Source: Pseudoflavonifractor_A sp022772585 (GTDB taxonomy: Bacteria; Bacillota; Clostridia; Oscillospirales; Oscillospiraceae). Taken from it: 36,175 nucleotides of DNA. The translations under genes and the position numbers were made by a program. Shown here piece by piece: positions 6,356-13,410 of the stretch. Numbering within the stretch: the stretch's first letter is position 1; each line of letters starts with the position of its first letter. The DNA is taken from the NCBI RefSeq assembly GCF_052065415.1, contig NZ_JBQHUB010000028.1, forward strand, positions 1-36,175, written 5' to 3'. The notes beneath the pieces were generated by a model. It saw only the letters and a program-made list of their open reading frames with translations, searched no databases and was not told the origin of the DNA.

Positions 6356-8550
6356 TGGCAGTCTCTCAAAAAACGGCCCCTCAGGGGCCCGGTCACGGCC
6401 CCGGCCACGGCCGGCGGGGCGGCTTTCAAAAGCCCAAGGACCTGAAAAAGACGCTGGGCCGCCTTCTCAGCTACATTGGCCGGAAGAAATGGCCCCTGGT
6501 TCTGGTGGGCATCGCTCTGCTGCTGTCAGTGGGCACCAACCTGGCCGGCTCGGTCTTTGTCAACCAGGTCATTATCAATTCCATCACCTACGGCGGATAT
6601 GCCGGACCCGGGGACCTGGCGCTGGACATCGTCAAGCTGCTTTGTATCTATGCCGTAGGCTGGGTGGCCACCTATGCCCAGTCCGCCATCATGGTCCAGG
6701 TGGCCCAGCGGGGGGTGAACCGGCTGCGCCGGGACCTCTTTGACCATCTCCAGTCCCTGCCCCTGAGCTATTTTGACAAGCACACCCACGGCGAGCTGAT
6801 GAGCCGCTTCACCAACGACGCGGACAACGTGCAGATGGCCCTGGAGCAGAGCGTGGTTTCCCTTTTCTCCAGCCTTCTTATGTTCGTGGGCATCGTGGTG
6901 GTGATGCTGGCCGTCAATCCGCTGCTCTTCCTGGTCAGCGTGGTGACCCTGGGCTCCACCTTCGCGGTGTTCAAGGTGTTCGGCGGCCGCAGCCGCAAAT
7001 ATTATCAGAAGCAGCAGGCCGCCCTGGGCGCCGTCAACGGCAATATTCAGGAGACCATCGAGGGCCTGAAGGTGGTCAAAGCCTTCACCCATGAGGAGCA
7101 GGCCAAGGAGCTCTTTGCCGGGCTCAACGAGGAGTACCGCCAGGCCGCCACCAGCGCCGGCTTCTACTCCACCGCCGTCATGCCCATCGCCATGAACATC
7201 ATGAACGTGGGCTACGCCCTCACCGCCGCCTTCGGCGGGGTGCTCTCCATCCTGGCCGGCTTCAAACTGGGCTCCTTCACCCTATTCCTCCAGTTCTGCC
7301 GCCAGGTGGGCCAGCCCCTCAACCAGATCTCCCAGCAGCTCACCACCGTGCTCTCCGCCATGGCGGGCGCCGAGCGGATCTTCGAGATCATGGATGAGCC
7401 CTGCGAGCCGGACGAGGGCACAGTCACCCTGGTCCCGGCGGAGAAGGACGCCAACGGCAGCCTGTCGGTCCACACCGGCCAGGGCCGCCCCCGCACCTGG
7501 GCCTGGAAGGTCCCCCGTACCACTGCCATGGCGCTGGTCCCCGTTCTCATCGGGGAGAAGGACCGGCTCACTGAGCTGGGTCTGGCCGAAGAGGAGGACG
7601 GTTCCCTCCGCCTGCTGCCTCCTCATACAGAAAGCGGCAACAGCGTGTGGGTCCGGCTGGAGGAGGACGGCTCTCTTACCCGGGTGACCGACCTGTCCCA
7701 GCTGGCCGGTCACGGCTGGGCCTGGAAATACCCCGACGGCAGCGGCCGCGCCACCCTCCACCTGATCCGGGGCTCGGTGCGCAATGTGCCGGGGGAGGAT
7801 TATTGCCTCACCGAGCTCAGGGGCGCCGTCCGCTTCAACCACGTGGACTTCTCCTATGTGCCGGGCAAGCGCATCCTGAAGGACGTGAGCGTCTACGCCA
7901 ATCCGGGCCAGAAGATCGCCTTCGTGGGCTCCACCGGCGCGGGCAAGACCACCATTACCAACCTCATCAACCGCTTTTACGAGATCGAGGGCGGCATGAT
8001 CACCTTTGACGGCATCAACGTCCGCTCCATCCGCAAGGACGACCTCCGCTCGGCCCTGGGCGCGGTGCTCCAGGACACCCACCTCTTTACCGGCACCATC
8101 ATGGACAACATCCGCTATGGCCGGCTCTCCGCCACCGATGAGGAGTGTGTGGCCGCCGCCAGGACCGCAAATGCCCACTCTTTCATCCGCCGCCTGCCAG
8201 ACGGGTACAACACCATGGTCACCGGCGACGGCGCCAACCTGTCCCAGGGCCAGCGGCAGCTGCTGGCCATCGCCCGGGCCGCCGTGGCCGACCCCCCGGT
8301 GATGATCCTGGACGAGGCCACCTCCTCCATCGACACCCGCACCGAGGCCCTGATCCAGAAGGGCATGGACGCCCTGATGGAGGGCCGCACCGTCTTCGTC
8401 ATCGCCCACCGCCTGTCCACCGTCCGCAATTCCGACTGCATCGTGGTCATCGAGCACGGCCAGATCGAGGAAAAGGGCTCCCACCAGGAGCTGCTGGAGG
8501 AGAAGGGACGCTACTACCAGCTCTACACCGGCCAGTTCCAGCTCTCGTGA
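6355..8550 (+). CDS. ABC exporter partner subunit with a long inter-domain insertion
   Basis: A 731-residue half-transporter, roughly 110-130 residues longer than usual. A Gly/His-rich N-terminus (PGHGPGHGRRGG) precedes a six-helix membrane domain (about 40-345). The nucleotide-binding domain (about 490-731) has Walker A GSTGAGKTT (525-533), catalytic Glu654 in LDEATS and switch His685 in IAHRLST. Its signature, however, is LSQGQ (629-633) rather than LSGGQ. That alteration complements the first subunit: the NBD1 Walker motifs and this signature form the degenerate site, while the other site should hydrolyse ATP. Residues about 355-490, normally a short linker, carry an extra segment with two WAWK motifs (382-385 and 455-458). 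AAGGAG lies upstream of the ATG. Confidence 0.93.
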   Translation: MAVSQKTAPQGPGHGPGHGRRGGFQKPKDLKKTLGRLLSYIGRKKWPLVLVGIALLLSVGTNLAGSVFVNQVIINSITYGGYAGPGDLALDIVKLLCIYAVGWVATYAQSAIMVQVAQRGVNRLRRDLFDHLQSLPLSYFDKHTHGELMSRFTNDADNVQMALEQSVVSLFSSLLMFVGIVVVMLAVNPLLFLVSVVTLGSTFAVFKVFGGRSRKYYQKQQAALGAVNGNIQETIEGLKVVKAFTHEEQAKELFAGLNEEYRQAATSAGFYSTAVMPIAMNIMNVGYALTAAFGGVLSILAGFKLGSFTLFLQFCRQVGQPLNQISQQLTTVLSAMAGAERIFEIMDEPCEPDEGTVTLVPAEKDANGSLSVHTGQGRPRTWAWKVPRTTAMALVPVLIGEKDRLTELGLAEEEDGSLRLLPPHTESGNSVWVRLEEDGSLTRVTDLSQLAGHGWAWKYPDGSGRATLHLIRGSVRNVPGEDYCLTELRGAVRFNHVDFSYVPGKRILKDVSVYANPGQKIAFVGSTGAGKTTITNLINRFYEIEGGMITFDGINVRSIRKDDLRSALGAVLQDTHLFTGTIMDNIRYGRLSATDEECVAAARTANAHSFIRRLPDGYNTMVTGDGANLSQGQRQLLAIARAAVADPPVMILDEATSSIDTRTEALIQKGMDALMEGRTVFVIAHRLSTVRNSDCIVVIEHGQIEEKGSHQELLEEKGRYYQLYTGQFQLS

Positions 8551-8573
8551 GCCTCTGCGGAATCATACTTTTT

Positions 8574-8611
8574 CCCCGCCGCATGGATCCCGTGCGGCGG
8601 GGATCCTTTTT
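8574..8611 (+). terminator. Terminator after the ABC exporter operon
   Basis: A 10-bp perfect stem (8574-8583 with 8593-8602, 9-base loop) is followed by ATCCTTTTT. It starts 24 bases after the exporter stop codon. Confidence 0.85.
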
Positions 8612-8672
8612 ACTTCCGTTTACGATTTTCAAAATTTCAGTTTAATTTTTTAACTTCAGGTAAGAATATGTT

Positions 8673-8701
8673 TTGCAGCCTGCGTCCCCTGTGTGTTATA
8701 C
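8673..8701 (+). promoter_or_regulatory. Promoter of the short-chain dehydrogenase gene
   Basis: TTGCAG (8673-8678) and TTATAC (8696-8701) are separated by 17 bases. This predicts an untranslated leader of about 100 bases before the ATG at 8811. The leader shows no strong hairpin by eye. Confidence 0.55.
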
Positions 8702-8810
8702 TGTGCGTACAAAAAGCAAATCTGCATTTCAAATCTGTGTCCAATCCCTCCTGGAAGTCATATGATTTTGTCCCTATCCATTCTGTCATACAATTTTGGA
8801 GGTGATCCCT

Positions 8811-9614
8811 ATGGGAAAATTTGATGGTAAGGTAGTTCTCATCACCGGTGCCGGCCGGGCGGTCCTCAGCGACGGCAAGAGCTGCGGCTCCATTGGTTAC
8901 GGCATTGCCACCGCATTTGCCAAAGAGGGTGCCAGCATTGTCATCACCGGCCGCAACGTAAAGAAGCTGGAGGCCGCCAAGGAAGAGCTGGAGCGGCTTT
9001 ACGGCATCAGAGTCCTCACCATTCAGGCCGACGTGGCCTCCGGCAGCGATAATAAGGCCACTGTCCAGCACGTGGTGGACGAGACGATCAAAGCCTTCGG
9101 CCGCATTGACACGCTTATCAACAATGCCCAGGCCTCGGCTTCCGGCGTCACTCTGGCTGACCACACGACCGAGCAGTTTGACCTGGCCCTCTATTCGGGC
9201 CTTTACGCCGCTTTCTACTATATGCAGGCCTGCTATCCCCACCTGAAGGAAACCCACGGCAGCGTCATCAACTTTGCCTCCGGCGCCGGCCTCTTCGGCA
9301 ATTACGGCCAGTGCGCCTATGCCGCCGCCAAGGAAGGCATCCGGGGCCTGAGCCGGGTGGCCGCCACGGAGTGGGGTCCCGACGGCATCAATGTCAATGT
9401 GATCTGTCCCATTGCCTGGACTGCCCAGCTGGAGAACTTCCGGAATACCTATCCTGACGCCTTCAAGGCTAACGTGAAGATGCCCCCCATGGGCCACTAC
9501 GGCGACCCCGAGACCGAGATCGGCCGGGTATGCGTCCAGCTTTCCACTCCTGATTTCAAGTATCTCACCGGCGAGACCCTTACCCTGGAGGGCGGTATGG
9601 GCCTGCGTCCCTGA
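8811..9614 (+). CDS. Divergent short-chain dehydrogenase/reductase (SDR)
   Basis: A 267-residue classical-length SDR, an NAD(P)-dependent oxidoreductase of unknown substrate. The Rossmann start is TGAGRA (12-17), but about ten extra residues (VLSDGKSCGS) separate it from the IGYGIA half of the cofactor-binding loop. Catalytic Ser157 (NFASGAG), Tyr170 and Lys174 (YAAAK) have the normal spacing. The usual NNAG is NNAQ, and the position of the tetrad Asn reads Gly or Ser (LYSGLYAAF), so the proton relay may differ. GITVN is GINVN and the C-terminus is LTGETLTLEGGMGL. The ATG at 8811 has GGAGGTGAT 3 bases upstream. It is monocistronic, between its own promoter and terminator. Confidence 0.88.
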   Translation: MGKFDGKVVLITGAGRAVLSDGKSCGSIGYGIATAFAKEGASIVITGRNVKKLEAAKEELERLYGIRVLTIQADVASGSDNKATVQHVVDETIKAFGRIDTLINNAQASASGVTLADHTTEQFDLALYSGLYAAFYYMQACYPHLKETHGSVINFASGAGLFGNYGQCAYAAAKEGIRGLSRVAATEWGPDGINVNVICPIAWTAQLENFRNTYPDAFKANVKMPPMGHYGDPETEIGRVCVQLSTPDFKYLTGETLTLEGGMGLRP

Positions 9615-9647
9615 TCGTTCCCCGTTTCCCTTATCGCTGTATCAAGA

Positions 9648-9684
9648 CCGGCGGCGGATCAGATGATCCGCCGCCGGTTTTTTT
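9648..9684 (+). terminator. Terminator of the SDR gene
   Basis: A 14-bp perfectly complementary hairpin (9648-9677) ends in seven T (9678-9684). It lies 33 bases after the SDR stop. Confidence 0.92.
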
Positions 9685-9727
9685 ACCCGCCGGAGAAAGG
9701 AAGTGAGACATTTTGCTCCCGCTCTTC

Positions 9728-9756
9728 TTGTCTTTGCCTTGAAAATCCGGTATAAT
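9728..9756 (+). promoter_or_regulatory. ychF promoter
   Basis: TTGTCT (9728-9733), a 17-base spacer and a perfect TATAAT (9751-9756) lie 45 bases before the ychF start. Confidence 0.75.
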
Positions 9757-9801
9757 AGTTAGGCTCATTTTGTATTTTCACACCGAAAGGACGTCTTTGA
9801 T

Positions 9802-10893
9802 ATGAAGCTCGGCATTGTGGGCCTTCCCAACGTGGGCAAGTCGACCCTGTTCAACGCCATCACCAACGCCGGCGCCGAGAGCGCCAACTACCCCTTCTGT
9901 ACCATCGATCCCAACGTGGGCGTGGTGGCTGTGCCCGATTACCGTCTGGACTGGCTGTCCGATTTCTACAAGCCCAAAAAGACCACCCCGGCGGTCATCG
10001 AGTTCGTGGACATCGCCGGTCTGGTGAAGGGCGCCAGCCGGGGAGAGGGTCTGGGCAACAAGTTCCTGGCCAACATCCGGGAGACCAATGCCATCGTCCA
10101 CGTGGTGCGCTGCTTTGACGACGAGAACGTGATCCATGTGGAGGGCTCCACCGACCCGGTGCGGGACATCGGCATCATTGACATCGAGCTCATCATGGCC
10201 GATGTGGAGATGGTGGAGCGCCGCATCGACAAGGCCACCAAGGCCGCCAAGGCGGACAAGAAGTTCCTCCACGAGGCCGAGCTCTTCACCGCCCTGCGGG
10301 ACTGGATGAACGACGGCAACTCCGCCCGCTCCTTTGAGTGCGACGAGGATGACAGGGCCATCATCGCCACCAGCGAGCTTCTCTCCCTCAAGCCCATCAT
10401 CTACGCCGCCAATCTGGACGAGGACGGCTTTGCCGACTATCAGAACGTGCCCTACTACCAGCAGGTGGCCGAGATTGCCGCCAAGGAGGGGGCCCAGGTC
10501 ATCCCCGTATGCGCCAAGCTGGAGGCCGAGATTGCCGAGCTGGAGAGCGAGGAGAAGAAGATGTTCCTGGACGATCTGGGCATCGCCGAGTCCGGCCTGG
10601 ACCGGCTTATCAAGGCCAGCTACGCCCTGCTGGGCCTGATCTCCTTCCTCACCGCCGGCGAGGACGAGTGCCGGGCCTGGACCATCACCCGGGGCACCAA
10701 GGCCCCCCAGGCCGCCGGCAAGATTCACACCGACTTTGAGCGGGGCTTTATCCGGGCCGAGGTGGTCAACTTCGAGGACCTGAAGGCCAACGGCACCATG
10801 GCCGCCGCCCGGGAGAAGGGCCTGGTCCGGTCCGAGGGCAAAGAGTATGTGATGAACGACGGAGATATTGTGCTCTTCCGCTTCAACGTTTAA
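9802..10893 (+). CDS. ychF: Redox-regulated ATPase / P-loop NTPase YchF
   Basis: A 363-residue Obg-related P-loop NTPase of the YchF/Ola1 family, which prefers ATP to GTP and associates with ribosomes. Motifs: G1 GLPNVGKST near the N-terminus, NYPFCTIDPNVG (switch I region), DIAGLVKGASRGEGLGN (G3 and switch II), and the C-terminal TGS-like domain (CRAWTITRGTKAPQAAGKIH, FERGFIRAEVV). The YchF-typical NxxE replaces the usual G4 NKxD (YAANLDED), which explains the loss of guanine specificity. Length matches the family (363 in E. coli). AAAGGA lies 10 bases before the ATG. It is monocistronic, with its own promoter and a shared bidirectional terminator. Confidence 0.97.
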   Translation: MKLGIVGLPNVGKSTLFNAITNAGAESANYPFCTIDPNVGVVAVPDYRLDWLSDFYKPKKTTPAVIEFVDIAGLVKGASRGEGLGNKFLANIRETNAIVHVVRCFDDENVIHVEGSTDPVRDIGIIDIELIMADVEMVERRIDKATKAAKADKKFLHEAELFTALRDWMNDGNSARSFECDEDDRAIIATSELLSLKPIIYAANLDEDGFADYQNVPYYQQVAEIAAKEGAQVIPVCAKLEAEIAELESEEKKMFLDDLGIAESGLDRLIKASYALLGLISFLTAGEDECRAWTITRGTKAPQAAGKIHTDFERGFIRAEVVNFEDLKANGTMAAAREKGLVRSEGKEYVMNDGDIVLFRFNV

Positions 10894-10899
10894 ATTGTG

Positions 10900-10938
10900 A
10901 AAAAACAGGCGGCACGCAGAGCGTGCCGCCTGTTTTTT
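10900..10938. terminator. Bidirectional terminator between ychF and the Crp/Fnr gene
   Basis: A long perfect stem of CAGGCGGCACGC with its complement and a 3-base loop is flanked by an A-run on the left and a T-run on the right. It can stop ychF (plus) and the convergent regulator (minus), whose stop codon overlaps its edge. Confidence 0.92.
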
Positions 10939-11611
10939 ACTCTGTCTCCGGCTGTTCCGTCCCCTTGAGCTCAAACTGATTCTTGCGGAAGTCCAGCAGC
11001 CCCTCCCGCCGCATTCTGCCCAGCTCCTGGGACAGGGCGCTGCGGTCCACCGCCAGATAGTCGGCCAGTCCCTGCCGATCGAAGGGGATGGAAAAGCAGG
11101 CAGAGCCCTGCCGCCGGGCCTGCCAGGACAGGTAGGAGAGCACCTTGGCCCGGGTGGTCCGCTGGGAGATGTGCTCGATCTTCCGGCTGAGCATCCGGTT
11201 TTTCCCGGCCAGCACCCGCAGCAGGTTGGCTGCCGCCCGGGCGTGGAAGGGGCAGGCCGACGGACAGGCGGTGAGCAGCCGCTCCGCCTCCAGAAAGAGC
11301 ACCCGGCTGTCCTCCGCCGCCTGGACGCTGACCCCCAGGGGCTCGTCCCCGCAGGCGTAGGCCTCCCCAAACAGCTCCCCCGGGCCCGCCCGGCCCTGGA
11401 TGCTCCTGTTTCCCCAGAAATCCTCCCGCAGGATGTGCACTCCACCGGACAGGACCACCCCCATCCGTTTGGTCTTTTCGCCCTCCCGCCAGAGGAAGGC
11501 GCCCTTTGGGTAGAAGGCCTCCACCGGTCCAAGACACTCCCACATCTGCTCCAGCTCTTCAGCGGTGATCCCCTGAAACAGGGGACACCCGGTCAGATCC
11601 ATTTGTTTCAT
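10937..11611 (-). CDS. Crp/Fnr family transcriptional regulator
   Basis: A 224-residue Crp/Fnr-type regulator. The N-terminal cyclic-nucleotide-binding-like beta-roll runs about 1-125 (LFQGITAEELEQMWECLGPV, then GVVLSGGVHILRED, GPGELFGEAYACGDEP) and a C-terminal winged helix-turn-helix follows (RQGLADYLAVDRSALSQELG). There is no N-terminal Fnr-type Cys cluster, so an Fe-S sensor is not evident; the scattered Cys residues do not match one. The ATG at 11611 has GGAGGG 6 bases upstream. It is divergent from a ferredoxin-like gene. Similar pairs in clostridia belong to the HcpR/nitrosative-stress type of regulon, which is a reasonable but unproven guess here because no hcp gene is visible. Confidence 0.88.
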   Translation of the reverse strand: MKQMDLTGCPLFQGITAEELEQMWECLGPVEAFYPKGAFLWREGEKTKRMGVVLSGGVHILREDFWGNRSIQGRAGPGELFGEAYACGDEPLGVSVQAAEDSRVLFLEAERLLTACPSACPFHARAAANLLRVLAGKNRMLSRKIEHISQRTTRAKVLSYLSWQARRQGSACFSIPFDRQGLADYLAVDRSALSQELGRMRREGLLDFRKNQFELKGTEQPETE

Positions 11612-11656
11612 GCGCCCTCCGTTGTTTTTCCAACCGATTTGTCTCACTCAACATAG

Positions 11657-11690
11657 TATAATCCCCTTGTAAAGTCAAGCAAAACCGGGC
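11657..11690. promoter_or_regulatory. Divergent promoter region with CTTG-N6-CAAG dyad
   Basis: On plus, TATAAT (11657-11662) has no recognisable -35, consistent with activator dependence. On minus, TTGCTT-N16-TATACT forms a promoter for the regulator. The dyad CTTG-N6-CAAG (11666-11679) overlaps the minus promoter and lies just past the plus -10. It is the likely site of the Crp/Fnr protein; this is inferred. Confidence 0.45.
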
Positions 11691-11722
11691 GAGTCCGGTA
11701 TCATACAGGGAGGAATATGACT

Positions 11723-12430
11723 ATGATCCGTAAAATTATCCACATTGACCAGGAAAAATGCAATGGCTGCGGCGCCTGTGCCGCGGCCTGCCACGAGGGG
11801 GCCATCGGCATGGTGGACGGCAAGGCCCGCCTGCTGCGGGACGACTACTGCGACGGGCTGGAAGACTGCCTGCCCGCCTGTCCCACCGGGGCCATCACCT
11901 TTGTGGAGCGGGAGGCCGCGCCCTATGACGAGGCCGCCGTGCTGGCTGCCAAGGCCGGAAAGGCTCACGAGCGCCACGGCACCCTGCCCTGCGGCTGTCC
12001 CGGCTCCCAGGCCAGAGCCCTCCGGCGGGAGGTCAAGCCGGCAGCGGCCCCCACCGCCCCCCAGGAGAGCGAGCTGATGCAGTGGCCGGTGCAGATCAAG
12101 CTGGTTCCTGTCCGGGCCCCCTATTTTGACGGCGCCAGGCTGCTGGTGGCCGCCGACTGCACCGCCTACGCCTACGCCCGCTTCCACCAGGATTTTATCC
12201 GGGGCCACATCACTCTGGTGGGCTGTCCCAAGCTGGACAGCGTGGATTACAGTGAAAAGCTCACGGAGATCATCGCGCAAAACGATATCAAAAGCGTCAC
12301 CGTGGTGCGGATGGAGGTGCCCTGCTGCGGCGGGATCGAAGCCGCTGTCCGCAATGCCCTCCAGGCCAGCGGCAAATGCATCCCCTGGCAGGTGGTGACC
12401 ATCTCCACTCAGGGCACTATCCTGCCCTGA
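11723..12430 (+). CDS. 4Fe-4S ferredoxin-domain protein
   Basis: A 235-residue iron-sulfur protein. The N-terminus carries a standard 4Fe-4S motif, CNGCGACAAACHEGA, followed by a second, altered cluster motif, CDGLEDCLPACPTGA (C-x5-C-x3-C-P). A linker with PCGCPGS and a Pro/Ala-rich stretch leads to a conserved C-terminal domain containing LVAADCTAYAY, VGCPKLD and VPCCGGIE. It probably works as an electron carrier or redox-linked partner protein. Similar proteins accompany hybrid-cluster (Hcp) or Crp/Fnr genes in clostridia. Of two in-frame ATGs (11717 and 11723), the second sits 9 bases from GGGAGG and begins MIRKIIHID as in relatives, so I prefer it. It is divergent from the Crp/Fnr gene and probably regulated by it. 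Confidence 0.88.
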   Translation: MIRKIIHIDQEKCNGCGACAAACHEGAIGMVDGKARLLRDDYCDGLEDCLPACPTGAITFVEREAAPYDEAAVLAAKAGKAHERHGTLPCGCPGSQARALRREVKPAAAPTAPQESELMQWPVQIKLVPVRAPYFDGARLLVAADCTAYAYARFHQDFIRGHITLVGCPKLDSVDYSEKLTEIIAQNDIKSVTVVRMEVPCCGGIEAAVRNALQASGKCIPWQVVTISTQGTILP

Positions 12431-12453
12431 GCCCCGGCGACCGGGCAGGCGGA

Positions 12454-12482
12454 GCATAATTCCCTTTTTTACCGCATATATC
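12454..12482 (+). promoter_or_regulatory. SigE-like promoter of spoIIID
   Basis: GCATAAT (12454-12460), 14 bases, then CATATATC (12475-12482) resembles the mother-cell SigE consensus (KMATATT, 13-15, CATACAMT). No good SigA promoter is seen. SigE control of spoIIID is established in B. subtilis, so the match fits the gene. Confidence 0.5.
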
Positions 12483-12519
12483 TTTTCATGCAGTAAGAAT
12501 GCATGGGAGTGGTGCATGT

Positions 12520-12774
12520 GTGAAAGGGAACATCGAGGAGCGCGCCTGCCAGCTGGCGCTTTACATCATAGAGAATAAGGCCACCGTCCGGAGCGCTGCC
12601 CAGAAGTTCGGCATCTCCAAGTCCACCGTCCACAAGGACCTGAGCGAACGGCTTCCCGGCTTCAATCCGCCGCTCTACCAACAGGTAAAGTCCGTGCTGG
12701 ATGAGAACAAGGCCGAACGGCATATCCGGGGCGGCATCGCCACCCGCAACAAGTACCGCCATCTTCAGGGATAA
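12520..12774 (+). CDS. spoIIID: Sporulation transcriptional regulator SpoIIID
   Basis: An 84-residue SpoIIID, the small DNA-binding protein that activates or represses mother-cell genes during endospore formation between the SigE and SigK stages. The helix-turn-helix TVRSAAQKFGISKSTVHKDL is followed by SERLPGFNPPLYQQVKSVLD and the basic C-terminal RHIRGGIATRNKYR, all family hallmarks. The GTG at 12520 lies 7 bases after GGGAGTGG. A longer frame from the ATG at 12499 lacks a site, overlaps this ribosome binding site and is not conserved in style. It is monocistronic, behind a SigE-like promoter and before a strong bidirectional terminator. It implies the organism can sporulate, or descends from a spore former. 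Confidence 0.96.
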   Translation: MKGNIEERACQLALYIIENKATVRSAAQKFGISKSTVHKDLSERLPGFNPPLYQQVKSVLDENKAERHIRGGIATRNKYRHLQG

Positions 12775-12776
12775 AG

Positions 12777-12808
12777 AAACGTGCCGCCGGAGACCGGCGG
12801 CACGTTTT
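12777..12808. terminator. Bidirectional terminator of spoIIID and the SOS membrane protein gene
   Basis: AAACGTGCCGCCGG pairs perfectly with 12794-12807 around a 3-base loop. T-rich tails occur on both strands, so it ends spoIIID on plus and the convergent gene ending at 12836 on minus. Confidence 0.88.
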
Positions 12809-12835
12809 CCACATAAACGGGCAGAACGGTGGACT

Positions 12836-13183
12836 TTATAAAAAGGCCAGCAGCACGCCCACCGCGCAGCAGGCCACGGCGGCAGAGGAGAGCAGATCCA
12901 TCACCAGGCCCATCTGCTCCCGCCGGGTCATGGGGGCGGGGGACAGCGGGCGGACCTCCTCCGCTCCCTCCGTCTCCTCTCCGTCCGCGCAGACCGCATC
13001 CGCCTGCTCCATCCGGCGGCGGTAGGCCTGCAGATCGATGACCTTCTCCCCGCCGGCGGTACAGGGAAGGGAACGGCGGGGAACACGGGTGTAGCAGACG
13101 CGGCTGCCGCCGCTGGCCTGTTCCTCCAGCATACCGCAGGTGGTCACATAGCTGGCGTCGATATTCAGATAAGTGGTCTCCAT
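12836..13183 (-). CDS. SOS-regulated small tail-anchored membrane protein, unknown
   Basis: I recognise no family for this 115-residue protein. It begins METTYLNIDASYV and has a basic middle (VCYTRVPRRSLPC), a VIDLQAYRRRMEQ segment, an acidic patch (EETEGAEE) and one C-terminal hydrophobic segment (about 92-115, MGLVMDLLSSAAVACC then AVGVLLAFL) preceded by MTRREQ. This predicts a cytoplasmic body with a membrane tail anchor. Six cysteines are present. The ATG at 13183 has GGAGGG 7 bases upstream; the frame stays open to 13303 but that start lies upstream of the promoter. Two near-consensus LexA boxes flank the -10, so DNA damage should induce it. It may be a division-checkpoint or membrane-stress protein, but that is inference; it has no LysM domain and so is not YneA. 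Confidence 0.72.
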   Translation of the reverse strand: METTYLNIDASYVTTCGMLEEQASGGSRVCYTRVPRRSLPCTAGGEKVIDLQAYRRRMEQADAVCADGEETEGAEEVRPLSPAPMTRREQMGLVMDLLSSAAVACCAVGVLLAFL

Positions 13184-13272
13184 GCCAAAGCCCTCCATTC
13201 GCCGTCGTTTCAGGTACATCTCTATCATACCGGCACTGTTGTCCCATAAAACGGACTGTTCTTCTCTGTTCC

Positions 13273-13320
13273 AGAACTTTTGTTCGAACAGAGTATACAA
13301 CATATGTTCGATTTTTGCAA
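13273..13320 (-). promoter_or_regulatory. Strong promoter with two LexA boxes
   Basis: On the minus strand TTGCAA (13320-13315), a 17-base spacer and TATACT (13297-13292) form a promoter. CGAACATATGTTGT (13310-13297) fills most of the spacer, and CGAACAAAAGTTCT (13286-13273) covers the start region. Both match the Bacillus LexA operator consensus (CGAACRNRYGTTYC) closely, and their centres are 24 bases apart. Confidence 0.85.
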
Positions 13321-13346
13321 GTCTTTTTTTGGGCAGCCGGGAGCAT

Positions 13347-13380
13347 AAAAAAACAGCACGGATCTCTCCGTGCTGTTTTT
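13347..13380 (-). terminator. Terminator of the rpmH-rnpA-yidD-yidC-jag operon
   Basis: CAGCACGGA (13354-13362) pairs with TCCGTGCTG (13367-13375). On the minus strand it ends in a seven-T run. It lies 31 bases after the jag stop. Confidence 0.88.
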
Positions 13381-13410
13381 CAGAGATATAGCGGGAAAGG
13401 GCTCCCGGGC

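Noticed and set aside
9778..11532. Minus-strand 584-codon frame through ychF and the Crp/Fnr gene
   Set aside because: It crosses a strong terminator and runs opposite ychF; both underlying genes are clear in other frames.
12836..13303. Longer N-terminus for the SOS membrane protein, starting at 13303
   Set aside because: That start lies upstream of the -10 element inside a LexA box, so it would not be in the transcript; the ATG at 13183 has a well-spaced ribosome binding site.
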